64,000 nt of DNA from positions 186,001-250,000 of the forward strand of contig NZ_JALPSC010000001.1 in NCBI RefSeq assembly GCF_023217965.1, read 5' to 3'. The stretch comes from Prevotella sp. E13-27. Lineage in GTDB: Bacteria; Bacteroidota; Bacteroidia; Bacteroidales; Bacteroidaceae. Positions 26,447 to 34,442 of the stretch are shown here, piece after piece. Both the position numbers and the translations under genes were made by a program. Position 1 is the first letter of the stretch; each line of letters starts with the position of its first letter. Below the pieces are notes generated by a model. The model saw only the letters and a program-made list of their open reading frames with translations, was not told where the DNA came from and did no database searches.

Positions 26447-26545
26447 TCAGAACTTTAGTTTTGACTACGCCGCTGAGTGCGGGGAGCAAGACTTGATCGA
26501 CACTACTCCATTTAAAAGCTACCTCTATGGGTGGCTTTTATTTTT
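26447..26545 (+). ncRNA. Predicted ~100-nt small RNA
   Basis: The transcript from the preceding promoter folds into successive hairpins: GTCAgAACT/AGTTtTGAC (26446-26465) right at the start, CCGC/GCGG (26470-26482), GGAG/CTCC (26483-26509), and a terminator AAAAGCTACC (26514-26523) with GGTGGCTTTT (26530-26539) followed by ATTTTT. There is no credible start codon inside. Its 3' end touches the 3' end of the opposite-strand nuclease-like gene, and the terminator stem works in both directions. Family not recognised; a comparison with Rfam Bacteroidales RNAs would decide. Confidence 0.62.
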
Positions 26546-27167
26546 CATATCTCTTTCGGAATACACGATTGAAATCGGGACTTTGTACTTGGATTCTGTT
26601 TACAGGCAACACCTTTCTCCCTTTGAATATCAATACTTCTAATGCTTCCTGATTTGTTTCAAAATAGGTCTTGATATCAGCAGCCAACAAACGCGCATTA
26701 TAATCTGATTGCATATTCAGTAACACACGATTCGTCTGCCCAATGGAATCAATTAATTGTGTCCCTACAGAAGCTTTGCCATGAACGGTTTTCAAATCAT
26801 AGAGTCCAAGAATTCCTTTCTTTTCAAAAATAAAATCGGCGGTACGACAGCTCCTCGGATTAGGCAGTAAATATACACGATAGCCATGCTCAACAGCCCT
26901 GCGTGCCGCATTAATCAGATTGTCAAAGTCTTCACTCTGTTCACTGATGGCACTAAAAATATCAGTCTCACCTTCAATTGGACGGAACTCGCCAGAATTG
27001 ATAATTAGTTTTAATTGTTTGATAAACTGGGCACCTTTCAGAAAATGAAGCTCCTGCAATTCGTCAGCCACGCCTCTCCATATGGGCTCTTCTGCCATCC
27101 ATACAGAGCCATCTTCTTCAAATTGTTCATACTCAAATGTATATTCTCCTATTATAGTCGAACTCAT
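26538..27167 (-). CDS. Putative nuclease, CDI-toxin/BECR-like
   Basis: A 209-residue soluble protein. The N-terminal half (GEYTFEYEQFEEDGSVWMAEE...HFLKGAQFIKQLKLI) is of unknown fold. The C-terminal half has GYRVYLLPNPRSCRTADFIF...GLYDLKTVHGKASVG followed by SIGQTNRVLLNM, a D...D-x-K arrangement with a QTNRVLL strand, seen in C-terminal toxin nucleases of contact-dependent inhibition systems and in phage/ICE-borne relatives. The assignment is by motif memory only. Before an IS inserted just upstream, the gene was probably read from the promoter and RNA element at 28.5-28.6 kb, so it may now be poorly expressed. Confidence 0.5.
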   Translation of the reverse strand: MSSTIIGEYTFEYEQFEEDGSVWMAEEPIWRGVADELQELHFLKGAQFIKQLKLIINSGEFRPIEGETDIFSAISEQSEDFDNLINAARRAVEHGYRVYLLPNPRSCRTADFIFEKKGILGLYDLKTVHGKASVGTQLIDSIGQTNRVLLNMQSDYNARLLAADIKTYFETNQEALEVLIFKGRKVLPVNRIQVQSPDFNRVFRKRYEK

Positions 27168-27187
27168 GCGATTTATAAAAACGATAT

Positions 27188-28498
27188 CACTAGTGTCCGG
27201 TTAAATTTTTCCGAACGTTAATTAAATGTTTAAATTTCAATGAGATACAGCGATTTAAAAATTTTCCGATTTGATTTTTTATCTTTGTACTGTCTCATAT
27301 ATAAGATAGCACAGGATATGAATGCCGGAAATACTGTATTCTCGCAACTGATGTCTCTCATCCCTGACTACGAGCTCAGGAAATGTATTGACAGATATAG
27401 AGGGGATTTTCATGCAAGACGATTCACTTGCCGTGACCAGTTCCTTGTCATGAGTTATGCTCAGCTGACCAGCAGCGCAAGCCTTCGTAGCATAGAGGCT
27501 CAGTTGACTGCTTTCAACTCCAAGTTGTATCATGCCGGTCTGAAGGTGATGCCCAAGTCCACTCTCGCCGACATGAACGAGAAGAAGGACTGGCGTATCT
27601 ATCAGGACTACGCAATGGTACTTGTCGAGAGGGCTAAAGTCCTGTATAAAGATGAATACTATCGGTTGGGAATTGACAATATGGTGTATGCCTTTGACAG
27701 CAGTACCATCAACCTGTGTCTGCATCTCTGTCCATGGGCGAAGTTCCATCATGACAAAGGTGCTTTCAAGATGCACACTTTGATTGATGTAAAGAACAAC
27801 ATACCCAACTTCATCATGCTTACTCCTGGCAATGTGCATGATACTCAGGCTATGGACAGCTTGCCTGTAGAAGCAGGGGCTTACTATCTGATGGATAAAG
27901 GCTATGTGGACTTTGACCGTCTGTTCCGTCTCTTCCAACAGCAGAAGGCTTACTTTGTAACCAGAGCAAAGGACAACATGAAATATTCCGTATTCGAGGC
28001 AAGAGAGGTTGACAGGCAGACTGGCGTCATCTCTGACGAGTCCATCAGTCTTACTGGTCTCTTTACAGCCAAGAAGTACCCTGATTTGTTGCGTCTGGTC
28101 GTCTATGAGGACTTTGCGCAGAACGTAGTGTATCGATTCCTGACGAATGACTTCACCCTTGAAGCAATTACCATTGCGGAACTGTACCGAGAGCGCTGGA
28201 CTATCGAAACGTTCTTCAAATGGATCAAGCAGCACCTGCACATCAAGACGTTCTATGGGACGTCCCAAAACGCAGTCTTCACACAGATATGGATTGCCAT
28301 CTGTGACTACCTGCTGCTTATTATTGCTCTGAAGATGTATCATATCGAACAAAATCTTTACATATTCTCTAATGTCATCGGCCAAGTTCTCTTTGAGAGG
28401 ACTCCGCTGAATGAACTTTTTGACAAACCAATTATTAATCAAAATCCGGAAGATGACCGCCAACTTTCGCTTTGGTGAAATTTAACCGGACAGTAGTG
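27188..28498 (+). mobile_element. IS4-family insertion sequence
   Basis: A 1311-bp element bounded by 21-bp terminal inverted repeats, CACTAGTGTCCGGTTAAATTT on the left and the complement of CACTACTGTCCGGTTAAATTT on the right (one mismatch). A 9-bp target duplication AAACGATAT flanks it at 27179-27187 and 28499-28507. It carries one intact transposase gene, so it looks recent and complete. Confidence 0.93.
27318..28478 (+). CDS. IS4-family transposase
   Basis: A 386-residue DDE transposase. The first D is in AFDSSTINLCL (about 126), the second in YYLMDKGYVDFD (about 193), and the E lies in YRERWTIETFFKWIK, which matches the IS4 signature Y-x2-R-x3-E-x6-K. The start MNAGNTVFSQ is preferred to an upstream ATG at 27240, as a TATCTTTG -7 box at 27280-27287 lies between them. 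The long open frame on the opposite strand is a shadow of this gene. Confidence 0.93.
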   Translation: MNAGNTVFSQLMSLIPDYELRKCIDRYRGDFHARRFTCRDQFLVMSYAQLTSSASLRSIEAQLTAFNSKLYHAGLKVMPKSTLADMNEKKDWRIYQDYAMVLVERAKVLYKDEYYRLGIDNMVYAFDSSTINLCLHLCPWAKFHHDKGAFKMHTLIDVKNNIPNFIMLTPGNVHDTQAMDSLPVEAGAYYLMDKGYVDFDRLFRLFQQQKAYFVTRAKDNMKYSVFEAREVDRQTGVISDESISLTGLFTAKKYPDLLRLVVYEDFAQNVVYRFLTNDFTLEAITIAELYRERWTIETFFKWIKQHLHIKTFYGTSQNAVFTQIWIAICDYLLLIIALKMYHIEQNLYIFSNVIGQVLFERTPLNELFDKPIINQNPEDDRQLSLW

Positions 28499-28505
28499 AA
28501 ACGAT

Positions 28506-28573
28506 ATATAGTTTTCCACCCATCGGCACAGCACATCTAAATATGCATCGTAGCCATCATGGACAGATAGCAT
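28506..28573 (-). ncRNA. RNA element B: second copy of element A, cut from its gene by the IS
   Basis: On the minus strand TGCTATCTGTCCATG...GGGTGGA..ACTATATAT aligns to element A (26279-26346) without gaps at about 74% by eye. Differences in the GCATAT/ATGTGC arm keep pairing. A TACTTTTG -7 box lies upstream at 28611-28618. With the IS removed, the element runs into CGAT...ATCGTTTTT, a terminator-like hairpin, and then the start of the nuclease-like gene 26538-27167. The IS sits exactly in that hairpin. Confidence 0.45.
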
Positions 28574-28694
28574 TTCTTGATTAGTTAAAACAGAAACATG
28601 TTCCGCGCAGCAAAAGTACAAAGAAAAAAACAGAAATTTCAGAATTGCACAATAATTCTCACGGAATTGCGTTCCAATACTGACAGGGGTGAAA

Positions 28695-28758
28695 ACCAAA
28701 CTCGTCGAGTTTGGTCACCAAAGTCGACGAGTTTGGTCACCAAAGTCGTCGACTTTGT
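28695..28758. repeat. Three tandem palindromes with 22-bp period
   Basis: ACCAAACTCG T CGAGTTTGGT (28695-28715), ACCAAAGTCG A CGAGTTTGGT (28717-28737) and CAAAGTCG T CGACTTTG (28741-28757) are interrupted palindromes with centres at 28705, 28727 and 28749. They lie 140-200 bases before the HU-like gene and look like an array of sites for a dimeric DNA-binding protein. Confidence 0.8.
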
Positions 28759-28790
28759 AAATCAGCTCTGACTAAACCACATTAGAAGAT

Positions 28791-28878
28791 AGTAAGAACT
28801 GGATTACAAAACAGTAAGAACTATATCACGAAACGACAAGAACAGTATTACGAAACGATAAAAACAATAATAACAAAC
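28791..28878. repeat. 22-bp direct repeats, four copies plus a partial one
   Basis: Units start at 28791, 28813, 28835 and 28857, each like AGTAAGAACTATATCACGAA and becoming more A-rich toward the HU-like gene; a partial copy reaches 28896, the base before the start codon. The 22-bp period equals that of the palindromes just upstream. No TAnnTTTG promoter was found in this region, so these repeats probably contain or replace it. Confidence 0.78.
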
Positions 28879-28896
28879 CATAAAAACAAATAAGAA

Positions 28897-29313
28897 ATGG
28901 CTGTTTTCATAAAACTTAGAAAGGACTCGATGAGCGCCAACAAAGCCCATCATAAGTATTATGCCCATATGGTTTCAACTGGTGAGGTAGGAACCGAGGA
29001 GCTGGCAGAGGCTATCCAAGAGAACACTACATTCAAGCGTGGCGAAGTGCGCGGCATCATAGACGAGCTGGTGAGCGAGATGAAGCGCCAGCTGTCACGT
29101 GGACAGACAGTATGTCTCGACGGCTTCGGGCGTTTCCATCTATCAGTGGAAAGCGAAGGCGTTGATGACCCAAAGGACTTCAACATTGGCAAAAACATCA
29201 AACGAGTGAAATGCAAGTTTCACCCCGCCGGCTCTCGACAGGGCGTGAAGAACGGCAAGGTGACACAGCTCTTCGGTGACGGAGTAGATGTGAAATGGTT
29301 CCCTGAGGATTAG
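28897..29313 (+). CDS. HU-like DNA-binding protein (Bacteroidetes HU-HIG type)
   Basis: A 138-residue member of the HU/IHF superfamily in its Bacteroidetes variant. The N-terminal helices (GTEELAEAIQENTTFKRGEVRGIIDELVSEMKRQL) precede the beta arm with VCLDGFGRFHLSVES, and the C-terminal tail is basic (KRVKCKFHPAGSRQGVKNGK). It would bind and bend DNA without strong sequence preference. It lies 6 bases before the nuclease-helicase gene, so the two are an operon, and directly behind the 22-bp repeat arrays. Confidence 0.88.
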   Translation: MAVFIKLRKDSMSANKAHHKYYAHMVSTGEVGTEELAEAIQENTTFKRGEVRGIIDELVSEMKRQLSRGQTVCLDGFGRFHLSVESEGVDDPKDFNIGKNIKRVKCKFHPAGSRQGVKNGKVTQLFGDGVDVKWFPED

Positions 29314-29319
29314 TAGATA

Positions 29320-32300
29320 GTGGAAGCAAAGGAGCTATACGACATTTGTCTATCACTGGCTAAGGCTGACGCATCAAAGAAAGGGCGCCAACAGATGCAT
29401 GAGGTCCTCTCGCTGTGTTGCAGCGAGGGAACGAAGGGTTATGCAGGCTGCTTTGGAAATATGTTCTCACAGATAGACTTCCTGTGCAAACAACGAGGCA
29501 TAGGCATGACAGACCGCATAGCTCTGCAGACAGCACGACGAAACGCGAAGGAAGAGCCGGCGAAGAAGAGCGCTGAGGAAAGCAACAAGCAGTGGCGATA
29601 TGACGTGAGAGCGCTGACACGCTTTGTGTCGGCAGTCTTCAAAGTGGATGTTCCGGGCGAGTTGAGGAAGCTGTTGCCATCGGAGCCTCAACAACGCGAG
29701 AGCACGCTGAAGGCCGACCACAGCTATGTGAGATGTATAGTGAGCTCATGGGACGACACCACCATCACGGCAGAAAGTGATGACGGCGAGCTGACGATAG
29801 ACTATGGCTCGACAGAGGGCGGACGCGACTTCGTTTATCTGAAAAGGCTTCTGCGTGAGGGCATGCAACTGAACCTGCTCGACTGCGAGAAACACGACGA
29901 CTCACAGACGCTGCTACCACGACTGATAGTGGTTGAGCCCGACTTCCTGGTAGATATATCATCGATAGCCACATGCTTCACTCCATATGGCCATCATCCC
30001 CTACTCTACACACTAAACAGACTGAAAGAGCGCCCGAACACCCAAGCCACGCTGCTGGGTAACTTTGCCGGCGCTGCCCTCGACGACATCATAGCAGCAG
30101 GACACGCCACATCGACAGCCGAAGAACAGTTGCGCTCAACATTGAGACGATCATTCAAGGAGCAGGCCATTCGCTTCGCCGCCAACACGGACTTCAATGC
30201 CGACAGCTTCAAGAAAGAAGCGCGGAAACAGATGGCGAACATTCGCGAGGCGGTGGACTATCTCTTCGAGCACGACAACTACGACCGAAAGAAGGCGCTG
30301 CTCGAGCCATCGTTCATCTGCGAGAAGCTCGGACTACAGGGACGTGTGGACCTGATGACAAAGGACATGCGCCTGCTGGTGGAGCAGAAGTCGGGCAAGA
30401 ACATGAAGATAGAGCACAACAGCCATGACAGCCACGGTCTGCAGAAAGAGGACCACTACGTGCAACTGCTGCTTTACTATGGAATACTGCACTATAACTT
30501 CGGACGGACGGATCAGACCGTTGACAACCGTCTGCTGTACTCGCGCTACGAGGCAAAGCGCGGACTGCTGTCGGTGAACAACTACCGCACGCTGTTCCGC
30601 GAAGCCATAAAGCTGCGCAATCAGATTGTAGCCACGGAGCTGTTCATTGCCCGCGAGGGTTACGGACGCATAGTGTCACAGCTCAGTCCCACTATAATAT
30701 ATAATGGTGTAAAGCCCGACGGATATTTCACACAGTATGTGCTGCCTGAGCTGGAACAGCTTCGCGACAGCCTCGCAAGACTGAGTCCACTGGAACGTGC
30801 CTACTATGAGCGCATGATGACTTTTGTCTATAATGAGCAGGTATGCCAGAAGCTGGGCACGCCACAGACATGGATGATGCACAGCAGCGGAGCCACGAGC
30901 GACCTGTGGCAGATGCCACTGACAGAGAAGCTGGAGACGGGCAACATAATCATGGAGCTGAGAATAAAAGACAAGAAGCGCCGCAACACCTATGGGGGCT
31001 ACGATAAGATAACGCTGAAGGGCGACATACCGGCAACGCTGAACTTCCGCCGCGGCGACATGGTCTATCTCTACACCTATCGCGGTGAGCCTGACGTGAG
31101 ACGAAGCATACTGTACAAAGGAACACTGGAGAAGATTGCGGGCGACAGCATAACGGTGGTACTCACCAATGGTCAGCAGAGTGCTGACATATTCGCAACG
31201 AACAGCGGAGAGCTGTGGGCCATAGAACATGGCGGAAGCGACTCGGGAGCATCGGGCAACATACGCTCGCTGCAGCAGTTTGTAACAGCCCGACCAGAGC
31301 GACGCGCACTACTGCTCGGACAGCGCGAGCCACGTTGCGACAAGCGTCTGCATCTGACTGAGAACTACAGCAACAGCTATGACACAATGCTTGAGAAGGT
31401 TAAGCAGTCGCGCGACTATTTCCTGCTTGTGGGACCTCCAGGTACAGGCAAGACATCGCAGGCGCTGCGCTTCATTGTAAGGGAAGAGTTGAAGGAAGAA
31501 GGCACGCTGCTGCTGACAGCCTATACCAACCGTGCCATTGACGAGATATGCGACATGCTCGACAACGAGCAGCTCGACTACCTCAGACTTGGCAACGAGG
31601 CATCGTGCGACGAGCGTTTCCGCAACCATCTGCTTGAGTCGATGATCAGCGAAGACAGCCGTCTTGATGAGATAAAAGCCACGATTGACAGCATGCGCAT
31701 CATTGTGAGCACCACGTCAATGCTGCTGACACGTCCATACATAATGCAACTGAAAGACTTCTCGCTGTGCATAGTCGATGAAGCATCGCAGATACTTGAG
31801 CCAGGACTAATAGGAATACTGAGCAGCGACAACATTGGGCGCTTCGTGCTCATAGGCGACCACAAGCAGCTGCCTGCCGTGGTGCAGCAGGACGAGCAGA
31901 CAGCAAGAGTGAGCGAACAGTGCCTGCGCAACATAGGCATCACCGACTGCCGACAGTCACTGTTTGAGAGACTCATAAGATGGGAGAACAGTCAGGGACG
32001 CACAGACTTCATTGCGACGCTGAACCGTCAAGGGCGCATGCACCCAGAGATAGCACAGTTCCCCTTCGGGCACTTCTACAACGAAGACAACATACAGGCT
32101 GTACCACTGAAACACCAGAAAGAGGAGCAGCTGAAATATAATGGAAAAGACGGTGATGAACTTGATGACACACTGTCGCGCCACCGTGTGATTTTCATAG
32201 ACGAGCCAACGCCAATGAAGGAAGCACAGCTCGTAGCGCTGTTGCTACACAGGATAAAGGCATCCGTCGGCAATGCCTTCGATGCCTCTGCCACAGCAGG

Positions 32301-32661
32301 CGTCATTGTGCCCTATCGCCACCAGATAGGCCTTATACGCAAGGAGCTTGAAGCCTACAACGAGCCAGAGTTGCTGGACGTGAGCATAGACACTGTGGAA
32401 CGCTATCAGGGGTCACAGCGCGACGTGATCATCTATTCGTTTGCCATAGAGCATGCCTACCAGCTCGACTTCCTCACCGCGAACACCGTCATGGACAGCG
32501 ACTGCGCCGTGGACCGCAAACTCAACGTTGCCATGACACGAGCCCGCAAACAGCTCATCATGACTGGCTCAGCCAAACTGCTGCGCCGCAACGACCTGTT
32601 CCGCGAAATAGTAGAGAAATATAACTTTATGCACAGCGGAACCGACCCTATTGTGCTCTAA
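29320..32661 (+). CDS. Dna2-like PD-(D/E)xK nuclease and SF1 helicase fusion
   Basis: The 1113-residue protein joins a nuclease to a superfamily 1 helicase. The nuclease motif is LQGRVDLM (about 340) followed by LLVEQKSGK (about 354). The helicase has Walker A VGPPGTGKTS (about 703), Walker B LCIVDEASQ, GDHKQLPAV, and the C-terminal motifs VIVPYRHQI, TVERYQGSQRDVIIYS and LNVAMTRARKQL. Such Dna2/AddB-like enzymes process DNA ends or flaps. Start is the GTG at 29320-29322, six bases after the HU-like gene. Its stop codon overlaps the stop of the convergent GH105 gene by two bases within 32658-32661. Confidence 0.9.
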   Translation: MEAKELYDICLSLAKADASKKGRQQMHEVLSLCCSEGTKGYAGCFGNMFSQIDFLCKQRGIGMTDRIALQTARRNAKEEPAKKSAEESNKQWRYDVRALTRFVSAVFKVDVPGELRKLLPSEPQQRESTLKADHSYVRCIVSSWDDTTITAESDDGELTIDYGSTEGGRDFVYLKRLLREGMQLNLLDCEKHDDSQTLLPRLIVVEPDFLVDISSIATCFTPYGHHPLLYTLNRLKERPNTQATLLGNFAGAALDDIIAAGHATSTAEEQLRSTLRRSFKEQAIRFAANTDFNADSFKKEARKQMANIREAVDYLFEHDNYDRKKALLEPSFICEKLGLQGRVDLMTKDMRLLVEQKSGKNMKIEHNSHDSHGLQKEDHYVQLLLYYGILHYNFGRTDQTVDNRLLYSRYEAKRGLLSVNNYRTLFREAIKLRNQIVATELFIAREGYGRIVSQLSPTIIYNGVKPDGYFTQYVLPELEQLRDSLARLSPLERAYYERMMTFVYNEQVCQKLGTPQTWMMHSSGATSDLWQMPLTEKLETGNIIMELRIKDKKRRNTYGGYDKITLKGDIPATLNFRRGDMVYLYTYRGEPDVRRSILYKGTLEKIAGDSITVVLTNGQQSADIFATNSGELWAIEHGGSDSGASGNIRSLQQFVTARPERRALLLGQREPRCDKRLHLTENYSNSYDTMLEKVKQSRDYFLLVGPPGTGKTSQALRFIVREELKEEGTLLLTAYTNRAIDEICDMLDNEQLDYLRLGNEASCDERFRNHLLESMISEDSRLDEIKATIDSMRIIVSTTSMLLTRPYIMQLKDFSLCIVDEASQILEPGLIGILSSDNIGRFVLIGDHKQLPAVVQQDEQTARVSEQCLRNIGITDCRQSLFERLIRWENSQGRTDFIATLNRQGRMHPEIAQFPFGHFYNEDNIQAVPLKHQKEEQLKYNGKDGDELDDTLSRHRVIFIDEPTPMKEAQLVALLLHRIKASVGNAFDASATAGVIVPYRHQIGLIRKELEAYNEPELLDVSIDTVERYQGSQRDVIIYSFAIEHAYQLDFLTANTVMDSDCAVDRKLNVAMTRARKQLIMTGSAKLLRRNDLFREIVEKYNFMHSGTDPIVL

Positions 32662-34289
32662 AACGTGACTCTTTTTGTTCCCTCTTTGATATAGATTTGA
32701 TGCTTCGGCTCTTTTGAAAGTTTCTTTCCGCTGATGGACCAGACAGATTGGGTGTGGCGAAGCTGTGACTTAGGAGTGGTGACGGCTGTGGTGATGGGGT
32801 TGAAAAGACGCTCATATTCGGTGGCAGCCATGATGAAGCCACCCAGGACTTTTCCTTCCGTATAGAAATCGCTGCCAGAGGTGCTGGTAGGCTTGGTGTC
32901 CTTACCCATGAGGTAATAAGCGGCAGAGCCGTCACGGTAGTTGCTACCACCCAAGCCTGCCGACTTGCAGCAGCCTATGAGGTGTACTCCGCCATTGCCA
33001 TCGGCCACCATGAAATGTTCCACAAAGCCGCGATAGGCTTTCTTCACCACAGCGCTGTAGTCAGTGTTGAGGAGACCCAGGCGCATACCTTTCAGAAAGG
33101 CGGCAGTGAAGATGGCTGTGCATGATGACTCAAGATAGTTGGTCACGGGCGACGATGTGTATCTGTAACTGCTACTGTAGTCGGTAGCGGTGAAGGTGCC
33201 GTCGTGGTTCAGCAACTGATACCAGCAGCCACTCTCGGCATCCTGTTTGGCGGCGACGCCTGCCGCGAGTTTCTCCAGACAGGTGCTCAGGGTAATGAAA
33301 TTCTCCGAGTCGGAGAGGCCTGCAATCTGCATCTGTTCCAGAACATCGACCAGTGCCATGAAATACCAAGCCACGGCGCGTCCCCAGTATTCGGCTGAGT
33401 GATAGACCTCAGCGCCTCTCTCGGCAGATATGCCTGCCCACTTAGAGGATGCGGAGTTAGAAGGGTCGGCGGTAAAAGCGTGGTAGAGCAACCGGGTGTC
33501 ATCGCTCCAGAGGAATCGCCAGCTGATGATGAACTGTTTTGCTACAAGATCCCAGTCGTTAGAGGTGATGGGTTCATAGTCCACAGCCTCGTTAAGCATC
33601 TGTGCCAGCAATGCTGCACCCATATAGAGGCCATCGCACCACATCTGATCTTTATATGATGACTTGTGCCACCATCCACCGGCAGCCTCGGCCAGCGTAC
33701 TCTCTTTGATAACATACGAGGCATTCGCTTTCTGGAAGCCCGACCTACTTTCAGCAAAGCGGCTATTAGCCGTGGCGATAGTGGCAGCGCTGGAGTAATC
33801 CTCAGTGTCGGCAAACAGTCCACTTGCAGCCAGTTCCGAAAGTTTGAAATAGACTTTCACGCCATTCAGGTCATCGAAACTCTTGCCAGACTTACCGTTC
33901 GAAGGAATATCGCATGAGTTGCCATAATGGGCTACGGCATAAAACCAAGGACGCACGTCGGTCTCCTCTTGATCCTTGTAATAGTCTATCGTTTCCAAGA
34001 TGGCCTTTGCCACGAGGCCTGGCACATAGTCGAGTGTAGTTTTTGTGCCAGAAGGTGTCTCCGTCATGTTGCCTTGAGCATCGAAGCGACCAAAGCCTGC
34101 AGCCGTGGTGTTAGCCTTAAAGTCATTAATGCGGCTGTTGATGACAAGTTGTGAGTAGCGCAGACCCTCGGTGAAAACGCAAGGTTCACCTGCGTTGTCA
34201 GGTATGCCGTTGGCGGTATTTCCCCATGCTTCAACAAAGGCAAAGCAGGTAAGTATCAGCGTAAAGATATGGTTTCTTGATAGTATCAT
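32658..34289 (-). CDS. GH105/GH88-like unsaturated glucuronyl/rhamnogalacturonyl hydrolase, secreted
   Basis: A secreted enzyme of 543 residues (signal peptide ends near FVEAWG). The (alpha/alpha)6 barrel family is recognised by WWHKSSYKDQMWCDGLYMGAALLAQ, in which the D of WCDG is a conserved acid, and by YWGRAVAWYFMALVDVL later. These enzymes remove unsaturated uronic acids that lyases leave on pectin fragments. The C-terminus VWSISGKKLSKEP...IYIKEGTKRVTF is a variant of the C-terminal motif found on two other secreted proteins in this window. Convergent with the nuclease-helicase gene. Confidence 0.87.
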   Translation of the reverse strand: MILSRNHIFTLILTCFAFVEAWGNTANGIPDNAGEPCVFTEGLRYSQLVINSRINDFKANTTAAGFGRFDAQGNMTETPSGTKTTLDYVPGLVAKAILETIDYYKDQEETDVRPWFYAVAHYGNSCDIPSNGKSGKSFDDLNGVKVYFKLSELAASGLFADTEDYSSAATIATANSRFAESRSGFQKANASYVIKESTLAEAAGGWWHKSSYKDQMWCDGLYMGAALLAQMLNEAVDYEPITSNDWDLVAKQFIISWRFLWSDDTRLLYHAFTADPSNSASSKWAGISAERGAEVYHSAEYWGRAVAWYFMALVDVLEQMQIAGLSDSENFITLSTCLEKLAAGVAAKQDAESGCWYQLLNHDGTFTATDYSSSYRYTSSPVTNYLESSCTAIFTAAFLKGMRLGLLNTDYSAVVKKAYRGFVEHFMVADGNGGVHLIGCCKSAGLGGSNYRDGSAAYYLMGKDTKPTSTSGSDFYTEGKVLGGFIMAATEYERLFNPITTAVTTPKSQLRHTQSVWSISGKKLSKEPKHQIYIKEGTKRVTF

Positions 34290-34343
34290 AGTTTTTCAGT
34301 TAGTCGTTTCCATCAGGATTCAAAAAAAACTTTCTTCTGGAAA

Positions 34344-34439
34344 CTGCGGAGAGACCGGGATTCACCCTTTTGGCTTTTGAACCCGTTCCTTCTGCGGAGA
34401 GACCGGGATTCGCCCTTTTGGCTTTTGAACCCGTTCCTC
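34344..34439 (-). repeat. Two tandem 48-bp units copying the tRNA-Ser 3' end
   Basis: Units at 34344-34391 and 34392-34439 differ at only two positions. Each begins CTGCGGAGAGACCGGGATTC, identical to the 3' end of the adjacent tRNA-Ser gene (34440-34459), and continues with CCCTTTTGGCTTTTGAACCC. They lie directly downstream of the tRNA on its own strand. They could be footprints of integration at the tRNA or slippage copies. Confidence 0.88.
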
Positions 34440-34442
34440 CTG

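Noticed and set aside
26439..26642. Open frame over the small RNA region
   Set aside because: It would start at a TTG inside the -7 box, runs through a terminator hairpin and lies antisense to the nuclease-like gene.
27279..28463. A 394-codon open frame opposite the transposase gene
   Set aside because: It is fully antisense to an intact IS4-family transposase with catalytic motifs and its product has no recognisable features.
28439..28699. An 86-codon minus-strand frame over RNA element B and the IS end
   Set aside because: Its counterpart in element A has stop codons in the aligned frame, while base changes preserve RNA pairing, so an RNA explanation fits better.
28695..28896. CRISPR array
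   Set aside because: The units are contiguous 22-bp repeats with no unique spacers, and no cas genes are present.
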